DNA of 8,170 bases from an uncultured Treponema sp. (GCA_905236315.1 CAJOPO010000246.1:1-8170), one strand, 5' to 3'; counted from the stretch's first letter, positions 1 to 6,374 are shown. Made by a program: numbers and translations. The notes: generated from the letters alone by a model not told the origin.

Positions 1-687
1 CGGTAAAAAGCGACGGAATAAGTCAGCGTCTTTTTTGTTAAGGCTGTCTATATGTGTAGGTTCCCTGTTCGTATGGCATACTATTACGCCTGTTAAATCT
101 TCACTTTGGCGTAAGTCAATGAAATATGGTGAATGTGTTATTAAAAAATATATGCGTTTAGGATGTCGTTTAGAAACACGGCGTAATTCTTCTGCAAAGA
201 ATTGTTGGAATTGCGGGTGCAAGTGTAACTCTGGTTCATCAAAGACAATGCAAGTATTACCTGTGTTTGCATATAAGATTACCAAAAGCGTTATTATTTC
301 TTTTAAGCCGTGACATTCAATTTCTTGTAAGTCATATTCCACGTTCCATGCTTTATTTACTACTACAGGTCTAAAACTTCCATCTCTTGAGTTTTTAAAT
401 ACAATGGACTTTCTAAACATATCAGAAAGAACAGTTTGAACTTTATTGCGTATTTCTTCTTTAGATTTTAGTATTTCTAAGGCTTCACTGTCATTACGAC
501 TGTCTGCTTTTAAAAACTTTATTGAATAATTATTTTGCTTAAATTGTGTAGAAATACATTCTGCAAGTAGCGTCTTCCCAGAACCGTTTGGTCCCACAAT
601 TAAGTTTATATTCGACCAGCTTTCTTTATAAAATACAGACTTACCCCATAAAAAAGGCAATTTGGCTTTTACTTTAATATTTACCAT
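1..687 (-). CDS. OLD-like AAA/ABC-type ATPase, 3' part beyond window
   Basis: Reading the minus strand from ATG at 687 gives 229 codons open to the window edge, so the C-terminus is missing. The visible part is an SMC/ABC-like ATPase: Walker A GPNGSGKT (residues 32-39), a signature-like segment ECHGLKE (124-130), Walker B CIVFDEPELHLHP (146-158) and the switch histidine in LITHSPYF (182-189). This layout is typical of the AAA_15/AAA_21 ATPases of OLD-family and related defence nucleases. In that family a TOPRIM nuclease domain often follows, and the last visible residues (DLFRRFLP) resemble the stretch that precedes it, but no TOPRIM is in view. The start overlaps the end of the NFACT gene by 14 bases and has an internal Shine-Dalgarno AGGAAGG about 5 bases upstream, suggesting translational coupling. 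ATPase class is secure; a nuclease or defence role is inference. Confidence 0.88.
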   Translation of the reverse strand, partial: MVNIKVKAKLPFLWGKSVFYKESWSNINLIVGPNGSGKTLLAECISTQFKQNNYSIKFLKADSRNDSEALEILKSKEEIRNKVQTVLSDMFRKSIVFKNSRDGSFRPVVVNKAWNVEYDLQEIECHGLKEIITLLVILYANTGNTCIVFDEPELHLHPQFQQFFAEELRRVSKRHPKRIYFLITHSPYFIDLRQSEDLTGVIVCHTNREPTHIDSLNKKDADLFRRFLP

Positions 688-2155
688 AAATGCCTTCCTG
701 TTCTTTTTGTATATTATCCAAGTACCTTAATTTTGCCTCATCTAATTTTATAAAAAGATTTTTTTCTTGAGTTGGAAGCACTAAACCTTTAGGTCCATTT
801 TTTGCTCTGCGTAAATATTTTACCTGTGTGTAATATAAATCCGCCTGCCCATTATGCCTTGCCTTTGAATGATAAACTGCAAGATTTCCCGCATATAGTA
901 ATATTTCCAAAGGAACAGTTTTATCTTTTTTTGCCTTTATAAATACATATCCTCCAGCAAAATCTCTTGTGTGTAGCCACATATCGCTACCTCTTACTGT
1001 ATGGCGCAATAAATCATCATTCTCTGTTGCTGTTCTGCCAACCATTATAGTCCAACCGTCTACTTCGTAATGTAAGCCTGCGTGTTTTTTTTCTTCTTTC
1101 TGCTTGGGGGCTGTATCTTTACGTAGCATTTGTTCTATTTTTAATACATTTTTTTGCTCTAATATATCTTTGTATTCTTTGTCTAATGCTTGAATATTGC
1201 GCTGAGAAAGCTCTATATCATGTTGTAAATCTTCCATACCTGATATAGCTTTCTTATATTTTTCATAATATATAGCAGCATTTTCTTGTGGTGTTTTTGA
1301 AGGGTCTAAGCGTATATGAACATTATTACCTGTTTCGTAATCTTCACAATCGAGCGAATTTCCTTTTGCACACTGTGCATAAGATAATATAAGGTCGCCT
1401 GTATGCTTTAATCTATCTGCCCCAGCAAAATCTTTTTGTTTTGCTAATAATTTCTCTAAGGCATTTTGCATTTTGCTGTGTTTTATATTGTACCATTTTT
1501 CTGCTTGCTGCAATAAACTTTCACGAGAAAGGGCTGTGGCATATTCTGTATAAAATAAATCTATTTTTTGATTAAAAGAAAGTTTATCAAAGTCAGTATT
1601 TCCTTCTTTTTTTTGCCATAAAGTTTTTATGTCATCAAATGTCCTTATGGGGAAACGCTCTAAAGCTGTCTTTTGCTCTTCTTCTGTGGGTACCTTTTCT
1701 TCTATTATAAAAGTAGCACCTGTTACTTCATTGCGCTTTGGTCTTCTATACATGCAGTCTTGTATAATATTTTCTTCATTAGTTACGATTACATTTGCAG
1801 CCCCAGACCATAATCTTGCGTAAATGTAAAAACGTTCTTTCCATGTAGAAACGTCAAATTTAACTATGCGGTCTAGTCCTAATTGCCTACAAGAATTAAT
1901 CCTTAGCCCCTGTATATGTGAACGCAAAAATTCATAAAAGCGTAAAGGTTTTGTATTTTTAGGAGCTTTTATACTTGTAGCGTTAATGCGGCAAACACTA
2001 GCCCCTGTGCATATTACTATATTTTGTAAGTCGCCTTGTTTTATTATACGGAACCAAAGCATATCATAGCTTGGCTGAATAATCTCTTGTATAAAGCTTC
2101 CTTCTAAGTTTAGTTCTTCTAATATTAAATTAAGTTCATTGCAATTTAAGGACAT
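674..2155 (-). CDS. NFACT/RqcH-family ribosome quality control protein
   Basis: A 493-residue NFACT-family protein. RqcH members bind stalled 50S subunits carrying nascent chains and recruit alanyl-tRNA to add C-terminal alanine tails. Visible parts are an N-terminal NFACT-N domain with LGLDRIVKFD (92-101), whose D95-R96 matches the tRNA-binding DR motif of RqcH; a long helical coiled-coil middle (about 210-350); and a C-terminal NFACT-R domain (about 365-470) with NDDLLRHTVRGSDMWLHTRD starting at 379. It is some 75 residues shorter than the roughly 570 of Bacillus RqcH, so the middle is compact. The start has Shine-Dalgarno AGGAG, 7 bases upstream. It lies 36 bases after the sensor gene and overlaps the ATPase gene, so the three are probably co-transcribed. 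I recognise the family clearly; activity as RqcH rather than as a surface fibronectin-binding relative is inferred from the DR motif. Confidence 0.92.
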   Translation of the reverse strand: MSLNCNELNLILEELNLEGSFIQEIIQPSYDMLWFRIIKQGDLQNIVICTGASVCRINATSIKAPKNTKPLRFYEFLRSHIQGLRINSCRQLGLDRIVKFDVSTWKERFYIYARLWSGAANVIVTNEENIIQDCMYRRPKRNEVTGATFIIEEKVPTEEEQKTALERFPIRTFDDIKTLWQKKEGNTDFDKLSFNQKIDLFYTEYATALSRESLLQQAEKWYNIKHSKMQNALEKLLAKQKDFAGADRLKHTGDLILSYAQCAKGNSLDCEDYETGNNVHIRLDPSKTPQENAAIYYEKYKKAISGMEDLQHDIELSQRNIQALDKEYKDILEQKNVLKIEQMLRKDTAPKQKEEKKHAGLHYEVDGWTIMVGRTATENDDLLRHTVRGSDMWLHTRDFAGGYVFIKAKKDKTVPLEILLYAGNLAVYHSKARHNGQADLYYTQVKYLRRAKNGPKGLVLPTQEKNLFIKLDEAKLRYLDNIQKEQEGIYGKY

Positions 2156-2191
2156 AACTTAACTCCTATAGTTTGTTTTTCTTATGTTTTA

Positions 2192-3508
2192 CTACGTTGC
2201 AGGCTTTATCATAGTTTGCATTTCTTGCATCTTTTGTTGGAATATGTATGAATACTGGGCTTGCAATGCTAAACGCTGTGCTAACATTTTGCTTAAGAAA
2301 ATTCCGTAATGAGGATTCTTTCTTATGAGGGCAAGAAACGCTGTCTTTGATAATCTAATTAATTTACAGTTCCCTACAGCTACAACTGTTGCGGTTCGTC
2401 TATCGTTTAATAAAAATGCCATTTCGCCAATAAAAATATCAGCAGGTGTTAGAATTGAACTTAGAGTGCCATTTACGTAGACTGCAAAGCGACCTTGTAC
2501 GATAAAGAATAGGTCATTTGATTCTTCATCTTGGCGACATATAACTTCTTTGTTTTTGTATTCAATGGCATCAAAACCATCCATTATGCTTGGAATAGCA
2601 TTTACAACATTTTTACTATTTTTTATAGAAAAAGTAACTTGATTGCCTTTTTCGTTATACGCTAATTTCTGTACAAACTGTTTTGTAATAGAAATGCCCC
2701 TGCCGTTTTCTTCTAAATTATCAGTATTATCAACGGCATTTCTCCAATCAAATCCATCTCCATCATCTTCTATCCTAAAAGCAGAAGCGGCTTCTTTTAT
2801 TAGGTATGATATATGGATTTTTCTGTTGGCATATTTAGGTTCGGAAGAACGTTTTTTTATTAAAGAAAAAATATCTCCACCATTTTTAAGCCATTCATTT
2901 TTTTCTTCATAAGAGATATTTAAGTTACCATGCTCTACAGCATTCATTAACAGTTCCATTAATGTCATCTGTAAAATTGCTCTATCTTCATTAGAAATGC
3001 GATTAGTATTATATAAATAACTTACAAGAAAATTTGTATAAAATCTTAAATCCATTGGGTCATTGCCACATATAAAGGTTCCTTTTTCCCTTCCGCCTAA
3101 TGTATCTTGCATACCGCGTGTGTATAGAAAATGTTGATTTTTATAAAGAATACGCAAAAGACGCTCAAAGTTTTGCGAAAAATCTTCTTGTGTAAGAGAG
3201 GCTAATATATTACCGTCTTTGCGCTCTTCTAACTGCCTTACTTGTGCCCTATCCTTGCAAACTGCTATTATACCCCCATAGTGAAGCCAAGAATCTTTGT
3301 GTATGGAATCAATAATTTCATCACAATCAATGCCTTCAGATGTAAAATCTAATACCTTTATTTCGGGCAATTCGTAGTTAATAAAATTAATTGCAGCCTC
3401 TGTTGTTCCCAAGAACTCTGCATGAAAGAATGATTTAAAATTCATACAAGAGTTTTCTACAACTTTAACAGTTTTTTCATTTGTAGAAACAGTTATTATC
3501 TTTTTCAT
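2192..3508 (-). CDS. Pseudo-receiver / RsbW-like ATPase / cyclic-nucleotide-binding fusion
   Basis: A 438-residue cytoplasmic signalling protein with three parts. Residues 1-125 look like a response-regulator receiver fold, with D54 (KVLDF) where the phospho-acceptor would be, but the N-terminal acidic pair and the conserved lysine are not evident. Residues 150-300 form a GHKL ATPase of the anti-sigma/serine-kinase type (HATPase_c_2): N-box MELLMNAVEHGN (184-195), G1 box DDGDGFD (248-254), G2 box GRGIS (269-273). Residues 312-425 are a CAP-type cyclic-nucleotide-binding domain with a phosphate-binding cassette GEMAFLLNDRRTATV (361-375) that keeps E362 and R371. There is no DNA-binding domain or transmembrane segment. 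It plausibly couples a cyclic nucleotide level to a partner-switching output, but no anti-sigma antagonist or sigma factor is nearby. No Shine-Dalgarno is seen before the ATG. It is the first gene of the leftward operon. Confidence 0.88.
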   Translation of the reverse strand: MKKIITVSTNEKTVKVVENSCMNFKSFFHAEFLGTTEAAINFINYELPEIKVLDFTSEGIDCDEIIDSIHKDSWLHYGGIIAVCKDRAQVRQLEERKDGNILASLTQEDFSQNFERLLRILYKNQHFLYTRGMQDTLGGREKGTFICGNDPMDLRFYTNFLVSYLYNTNRISNEDRAILQMTLMELLMNAVEHGNLNISYEEKNEWLKNGGDIFSLIKKRSSEPKYANRKIHISYLIKEAASAFRIEDDGDGFDWRNAVDNTDNLEENGRGISITKQFVQKLAYNEKGNQVTFSIKNSKNVVNAIPSIMDGFDAIEYKNKEVICRQDEESNDLFFIVQGRFAVYVNGTLSSILTPADIFIGEMAFLLNDRRTATVVAVGNCKLIRLSKTAFLALIRKNPHYGIFLSKMLAQRLALQAQYSYIFQQKMQEMQTMIKPAT

Positions 3509-3528
3509 ATTTTAATTATATATAAAAT

Positions 3529-3557
3529 AGTATAAATATAGAAGATGACCATTGAAA
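3529..3557 (-). promoter_or_regulatory. Predicted sigma-70 promoter for the sensor operon
   Basis: On the minus strand, TTTCAA (3557-3552), a 17-base spacer and TATACT (3534-3529) form a sigma-70-like promoter. The predicted transcript starts near 3522, leaving a leader of about 14 AT-rich bases without a Shine-Dalgarno before the ATG at 3508. The -35 hexamer is the reverse complement of the one used by the divergent ilvB promoter. Prediction by eye only. Confidence 0.5.
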
Positions 3558-3580
3558 AAAATACTATTATTCTGTAGAAT
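3552..3580 (+). promoter_or_regulatory. Predicted sigma-70 promoter for ilvB, leaderless geometry
   Basis: TTGAAA (3552-3557), a 17-base spacer and TAGAAT (3575-3580) form a good sigma-70 match. Only six bases separate the -10 box from the ATG at 3587, so transcription would begin at or next to the start codon. No proper Shine-Dalgarno exists (only GCGGA directly touching the ATG), which fits a leaderless mRNA. Confidence 0.55.
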
Positions 3581-3586
3581 AGCGGA

Positions 3587-5329
3587 ATGATAAAGGCAAC
3601 AGGCTCTCAGATTATTATAAAATTATTGGAAATGGAAGGTATTACTACAGTTGCAGGTTTACCGGGTGGATATATTCTTCCTTTATATGATGAGTTAAAT
3701 AGAAGTTCTATAAGACATATACTTGTTAGACAAGAACAGGCTGCAGGCTTTATAGCACAGGGAATGGCGCGCAGTACAGGCTTACCTGCTGTATGTATGG
3801 TAACAAGTGGTCCTGGAGCAATGAACCTTCTTACAGCAATAGCAGATGCTAGATGTGATTCTGTTCCTATTATAGCTTTTACAGGGCAGGTTAATACTAA
3901 TATTATAGGAACCGATGGCTTTCAAGAAGCAGATACATTTGGTCTTTCTTTTCCTATTACTAAGCATAGCATGATGATAAAAGACCCTAAGGATTTACTT
4001 ACCGCTATCCCCTTAGCTTTTTCTATTGCTGTTAGCGGTAGACCTGGCCCTGTTTTAATTGATTTACCCAAAGATGTTCAAACCTCTGTTGTTGAATTTG
4101 AGCAATGGCCTGTTTTAGAAAGTTTTGAGAGTGCAAAAAAATCTGTATTTGCACATCGTTTTGCAACTCCTGCTAATGATATTCCAATGATTATTAGTTC
4201 TATGGCAGATACTTTAGCTAATGCCATAAAGCCTGTTTTGTTTGTAGGGGGAGGTTGTAATAGTCCCCTTGCTTCTAAAGTGATAAATGATTTTTTAGCT
4301 GTTTATCCTTGCTCTGTTACAACTAGTTTAATGGGAATAGGCGTGGTTCCCCATAGTGTAAAGAATAATCTTGGAATGGTTGGTATGCATGGAACTGTGA
4401 GTGCAAACAGAGCTATGCATGACGCTGATGTAATAATTGCTGCAGGAGTGCGCTTTGATGATAGGGCAACAGGTGTTATAAAGGAGTTTTGTCCTACCGC
4501 AAAGATATTGCATATAGATGTTGACGCTGCCGAAATAAATAAAATATTGCCTTCTAGCATTGCTATTGTAGGGGAAGTGGAAAATGTTTTCCCTCTTCTT
4601 AGCAAGGAACTTTTATCAAAGGACTTGTCTAAATATAATGCACAGAGAGAGAAATATATAGAAGATTTGCATAGTTTATATGAACAGACAGAAAATATCC
4701 TTATGGGACGCTGTGATAGTGTTCCTAAAGATAGCGTAAATCCTCGTTCTTTTATCCGTGATATTCCTGTTATGGCACAAAAAGCAGGCGTTAATCCTAA
4801 AGATATTATTGTTACTACAGATGTTGGTCAGCACCAGATGTGGACAGCACAATATTATCCTATTGAACATCCTCGCCAGTTATTAACAAGTGGTTCTTTG
4901 GGAACTATGGGCTTTGGGCTTCCTGCTGCTATAGGGGCTGCATTAGCAAACAGAAAATCTCGCGTTGTTTGCATTAGCGGCGATGGTAGCATTTTGATGA
5001 ATATACAAGAACTTATAACTCTTTCAGAAGAAGATTTAGATGTTACTATTATAGTTCTTCAGAATGGTAGTCTTGGTATGGTTAGACAACAACAGATGTA
5101 TTTGTTTAATAAAAATTATTCCGCTAGCGAATTCAAAAAACAAGCGGATTTTATTCATATAGCACAAGGCTTTGGTATAGACGCAATAGATGCAAATGTA
5201 GATACAGAATGGTATAAAAAAGCGTTTACAAAAGGACCTCATTTTGTGCGATTAAACATTAATATAGATGAAAATGTGCTACCCTTTGTTGCTTCAGGTC
5301 ATGCAAATATAGACCCCATTTTACACTAA
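3587..5329 (+). CDS. ilvB: Acetohydroxyacid (acetolactate) synthase, large subunit
   Basis: A 580-residue ThDP-dependent enzyme that condenses two pyruvates to 2-acetolactate, or pyruvate and 2-ketobutyrate to 2-aceto-2-hydroxybutyrate, the first common step of branched-chain amino acid synthesis. The order is N-terminal ThDP-binding domain with catalytic E50 (VRQEQAAG), central FAD-type domain with the FDDR motif (290-293) typical of the biosynthetic rather than catabolic enzyme, and C-terminal pyrophosphate domain with GDGSILMN (465-472). Length is normal and the N-terminus aligns with family starts. Residue 502 in GMVRQQQ is glutamine where most anabolic enzymes have the tryptophan of GMVRQWQ. 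No ilvN/ilvH small subunit, dehydratase or reductoisomerase gene is adjacent; a terminator follows directly, so it is probably transcribed alone and any regulatory subunit lies elsewhere. Confidence 0.96.
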   Translation: MIKATGSQIIIKLLEMEGITTVAGLPGGYILPLYDELNRSSIRHILVRQEQAAGFIAQGMARSTGLPAVCMVTSGPGAMNLLTAIADARCDSVPIIAFTGQVNTNIIGTDGFQEADTFGLSFPITKHSMMIKDPKDLLTAIPLAFSIAVSGRPGPVLIDLPKDVQTSVVEFEQWPVLESFESAKKSVFAHRFATPANDIPMIISSMADTLANAIKPVLFVGGGCNSPLASKVINDFLAVYPCSVTTSLMGIGVVPHSVKNNLGMVGMHGTVSANRAMHDADVIIAAGVRFDDRATGVIKEFCPTAKILHIDVDAAEINKILPSSIAIVGEVENVFPLLSKELLSKDLSKYNAQREKYIEDLHSLYEQTENILMGRCDSVPKDSVNPRSFIRDIPVMAQKAGVNPKDIIVTTDVGQHQMWTAQYYPIEHPRQLLTSGSLGTMGFGLPAAIGAALANRKSRVVCISGDGSILMNIQELITLSEEDLDVTIIVLQNGSLGMVRQQQMYLFNKNYSASEFKKQADFIHIAQGFGIDAIDANVDTEWYKKAFTKGPHFVRLNINIDENVLPFVASGHANIDPILH

Positions 5330-5331
5330 AG

Positions 5332-5369
5332 TATACAAAAGGCTCCTAATAAAAGGAGTCTTTTGTATA
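5332..5369. terminator. Bidirectional terminator between ilvB and hsp20
   Basis: A 16-bp inverted repeat, TATACAAAAGGCTCCT (5332-5347) and AGGAGTCTTTTGTATA (5354-5369), with a six-base loop AATAAA and a single G/T wobble. It begins two bases after the ilvB stop codon and ends ten bases before the hsp20 stop codon. A/T-rich arms give U-rich stretches on both strands, so it can serve both convergent genes. Confidence 0.88.
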
Positions 5370-5379
5370 TTATAAAATC

Positions 5380-5808
5380 TTAAGCTACATTAATAGTAAT
5401 CTTTCTAGGCTGCTCTTCTGCTTTTTGGCCTATAGTAATTACTAAAACTCCATTATTAAATTTTGCGTTAATATTTTCGCTATCAGCATCTTTTGGCAAT
5501 GTAAATGTTCTTGTAAATTGTCCTACGTTGTGGCGTTCTCTCAAGAGATAAACAGTCTTATTTTCATTGTCTTCAGACTTTGTTTCTTCTGCTTTTTTTA
5601 CAGAAGAGATAGTAAGACGATTATCTTTTAAGTTGATGTCAACATCGTTTTCTGTCATTCCTGGTAAGTCCATAGATATGGTATAAGATTTATCAGCTTG
5701 GATAACATCTACAGCAGGCATTGAAGAAGGGCTTGCAAGTTCAGGAAAGCATGCTAATCCATAATTGTTTCCATTTAATACAGTGTCTAAAAGTGAAAGT
5801 GCGTTCAT
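5380..5808 (-). CDS. Small heat-shock protein, Hsp20/alpha-crystallin family
   Basis: A 142-residue ATP-independent holdase chaperone that binds unfolding proteins and keeps them refoldable. An N-terminal segment (1-30) leads into the alpha-crystallin domain (about 31-128): PAVDVIQADK, the SMDLPGM turn (45-51), and the conserved NNGVLVITI strand (118-126). A C-terminal ITI (137-139) is the I-x-I tail motif used in oligomer assembly. Length is typical. The ATG at 5808 has a strong Shine-Dalgarno (AGAGAGG, 7 bases upstream). The gene is single, convergent with ilvB and shares its terminator. Upstream are a small hairpin, a sigma-54-like promoter and a phased palindrome array, so expression is likely to be tightly regulated. 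No CIRCE element (TTAGCACTC-N9-GAGTGCTAA) is present. Confidence 0.95.
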   Translation of the reverse strand: MNALSLLDTVLNGNNYGLACFPELASPSSMPAVDVIQADKSYTISMDLPGMTENDVDINLKDNRLTISSVKKAEETKSEDNENKTVYLLRERHNVGQFTRTFTLPKDADSENINAKFNNGVLVITIGQKAEEQPRKITINVA

Positions 5809-5848
5809 AATTTTACCTCTCTAAAAGTTTTATTTGTAGTTTTAATTT

Positions 5849-5865
5849 TACGGCTTACTGCCGTA
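5849..5865 (-). promoter_or_regulatory. Hairpin at the 5' end of the predicted hsp20 leader
   Basis: A perfect 6-bp inverted repeat TACGGC / GCCGTA with a five-base loop. On the minus strand it reads TACGGC-AGTAA-GCCGTA. If transcription starts near 5868 from the sigma-54-like site, this hairpin forms at the extreme 5' end of the mRNA, about 40 bases before the start codon. It does not cover the Shine-Dalgarno, so a simple RNA thermometer is unlikely; a 5' stabiliser or operator is possible. Confidence 0.5.
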
Positions 5866-5878
5866 CACTAATACTATA

Positions 5879-5895
5879 AGCATAAAGTGTGCCAA
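5879..5895 (-). promoter_or_regulatory. Sigma-54-like promoter for hsp20
   Basis: The minus strand reads TTGGCACACTTTATGCT. Against the sigma-54 consensus TTGGCAC-N5-TTGCW it matches the whole -24 block, and at -12 has ATGCT. The diagnostic GG and GC are exactly ten bases apart. Predicted start is near 5868, giving a leader of about 60 bases. An alternative sigma-70 reading, TTGGCA-16-TATTAG, overlaps it and cannot be excluded. RpoN is known in treponemes. Confidence 0.5.
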
Positions 5896-5910
5896 TTTTT
5901 TATTTTTTTT

Positions 5911-6013
5911 TAAGGTACTGTCTTTTAAAGATAAAGGTACTTCCTTTTGTGTGTAACGGTACTACCTTTAGGGTACGAGGATAGTACCTTTTGAGGTTAA
6001 AGGGAGTATCTTT
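5911..6013. repeat. Phased palindrome array, hsp20 side (5 units, 22-bp period)
   Basis: Five imperfect 15-bp palindromes related to AAAGGTA-N-TACCTTT occupy 5911-5925, 5933-5947, 5955-5969, 5977-5991 and 5999-6013. Their centres, at 5918, 5940, 5962, 5984 and 6006, are exactly 22 bp apart. The 7-bp spacers (TAAAGAT, TGTGTGT, AGGGTAC, TGAGGTT) are unrelated to one another. Conserved palindromes with diverged spacers look like an array of dimeric protein sites. It starts 15 bp upstream of the sigma-54-like hsp20 promoter. Confidence 0.85.
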
Positions 6014-6133
6014 TTTTTACATACTCAAATGAGTGCTTTGTGCTGCGGTACGGATTGTTAAATAAAGGTGTTTTTTGCCCAAAAGTTTGTAATTTTATTT
6101 TTATAAATGGGTCAAAATGATACATATACAAGA

Positions 6134-6216
6134 GGGGAAACAAACGGATTTGTTCGCGTCTAACGACGCTCACATAAAAGAAGCGAAGAGTGTTAACTCG
6201 TAGCAAATCCGTTTGT
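6134..6216. repeat. BIME-like inverted pair of two-hairpin repeats
   Basis: Two copies of the two-hairpin repeat face away from each other, with the GTTA hairpins inside and the CAAATCCGTTTG hairpins outside. A 9-bp direct repeat TATACAAGA flanks the pair (6125-6133 and 6217-6225). That could be a target duplication, but the same tail (ACACAAGAATA) also follows the third copy, so it is more likely part of the repeat. No transposase is encoded. The arrangement resembles bacterial interspersed mosaic elements. Confidence 0.6.
6139..6169 (-). repeat. Two-hairpin repeat, copy 1
   Basis: Read on the minus strand: hairpin GCGTC-GTTA-GACGC (6169-6156), a C, then the hairpin AACAAATCCGTTTGTT (6154-6139), whose stem AACAAA/TTTGTT closes on TCCG, a UNCG-type loop. 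GTGAG precedes it, as in copy 3. Confidence 0.75.
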
Positions 6217-6228
6217 TATACAAGAATA
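6188..6228 (+). repeat. Two-hairpin repeat, copy 2
   Basis: Hairpin GAGT-GTTA-ACTC (6188-6199), then GTAG, then CAAATCCGTTTG (6204-6215) and the tail TTATACAAGAATA. The stem bases differ from copies 1 and 3 but still pair and keep the GTTA loop. The second hairpin has lost one outer pair relative to the other copies. Confidence 0.7.
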
Positions 6229-6271
6229 TTGTTTACGGAAATTATTATAAGGTTTAGTTTTCCTATATCAA

Positions 6272-6374
6272 AAAGGTAGTACCTTTACACCTAAAAGGTA
6301 TAACCTTTACACCCAAAAGGTACTACCTTCGCAGTCAAAAGGTATAGCCTTTAGAGTGCGAAGGTATAGCCTTT
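6272..6374. repeat. Phased palindrome array, plus-gene side (5 units, 22-bp period)
   Basis: Five 15-bp units, AAAGGTA-N-TACCTTT and variants such as AAAGGTATAGCCTTT, lie at 6272-6286, 6294-6308, 6316-6330, 6338-6352 and 6360-6374. Their centres (6279, 6301, 6323, 6345, 6367) are exactly 22 bp apart. Spacers are 7 bp: ACACCTA, ACACCCA, GCAGTCA, AGAGTGC. Units are better conserved than in the left array. The array ends 34 bp before the -35-like TTGACT of the gene at 6467. Confidence 0.88.

Larger units (their letters stand above)
6014..6271. other. Gene-free interval between the two arrays
   Basis: No credible gene. It contains the inverted pair of two-hairpin repeats and, at 6023-6034, a separate palindrome ACTCAAATGAGT whose centre (6028.5) falls close to where a sixth left-array unit would lie (6028). 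The rest is AT-rich (6061-6120 and 6229-6270) with no further structure that I can support. Confidence 0.6.

Noticed and set aside
35..313. 92-codon plus-strand frame
   Set aside because: It lies antisense inside the AAA ATPase gene, whose Walker motifs are clear; it has no signal of its own.
5330..5379. Place for an ilvN/ilvH small-subunit gene after ilvB
   Set aside because: Only a terminator fits here; the next gene is convergent hsp20.
5809..5900. CIRCE/HrcA operator upstream of hsp20
   Set aside because: No TTAGCACTC-N9-GAGTGCTAA or close variant was found.
5997..6206. 69-codon minus-strand reading frame across the left array and hairpin repeats
   Set aside because: It is built from repeat sequence and has no Shine-Dalgarno or recognisable protein; repeats of this kind readily give spurious short frames.
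5911..6374. CRISPR arrays
   Set aside because: Units are 15-bp palindromes with 7-bp spacers, far too short, and no cas gene is present. Regulatory or architectural sites fit better.
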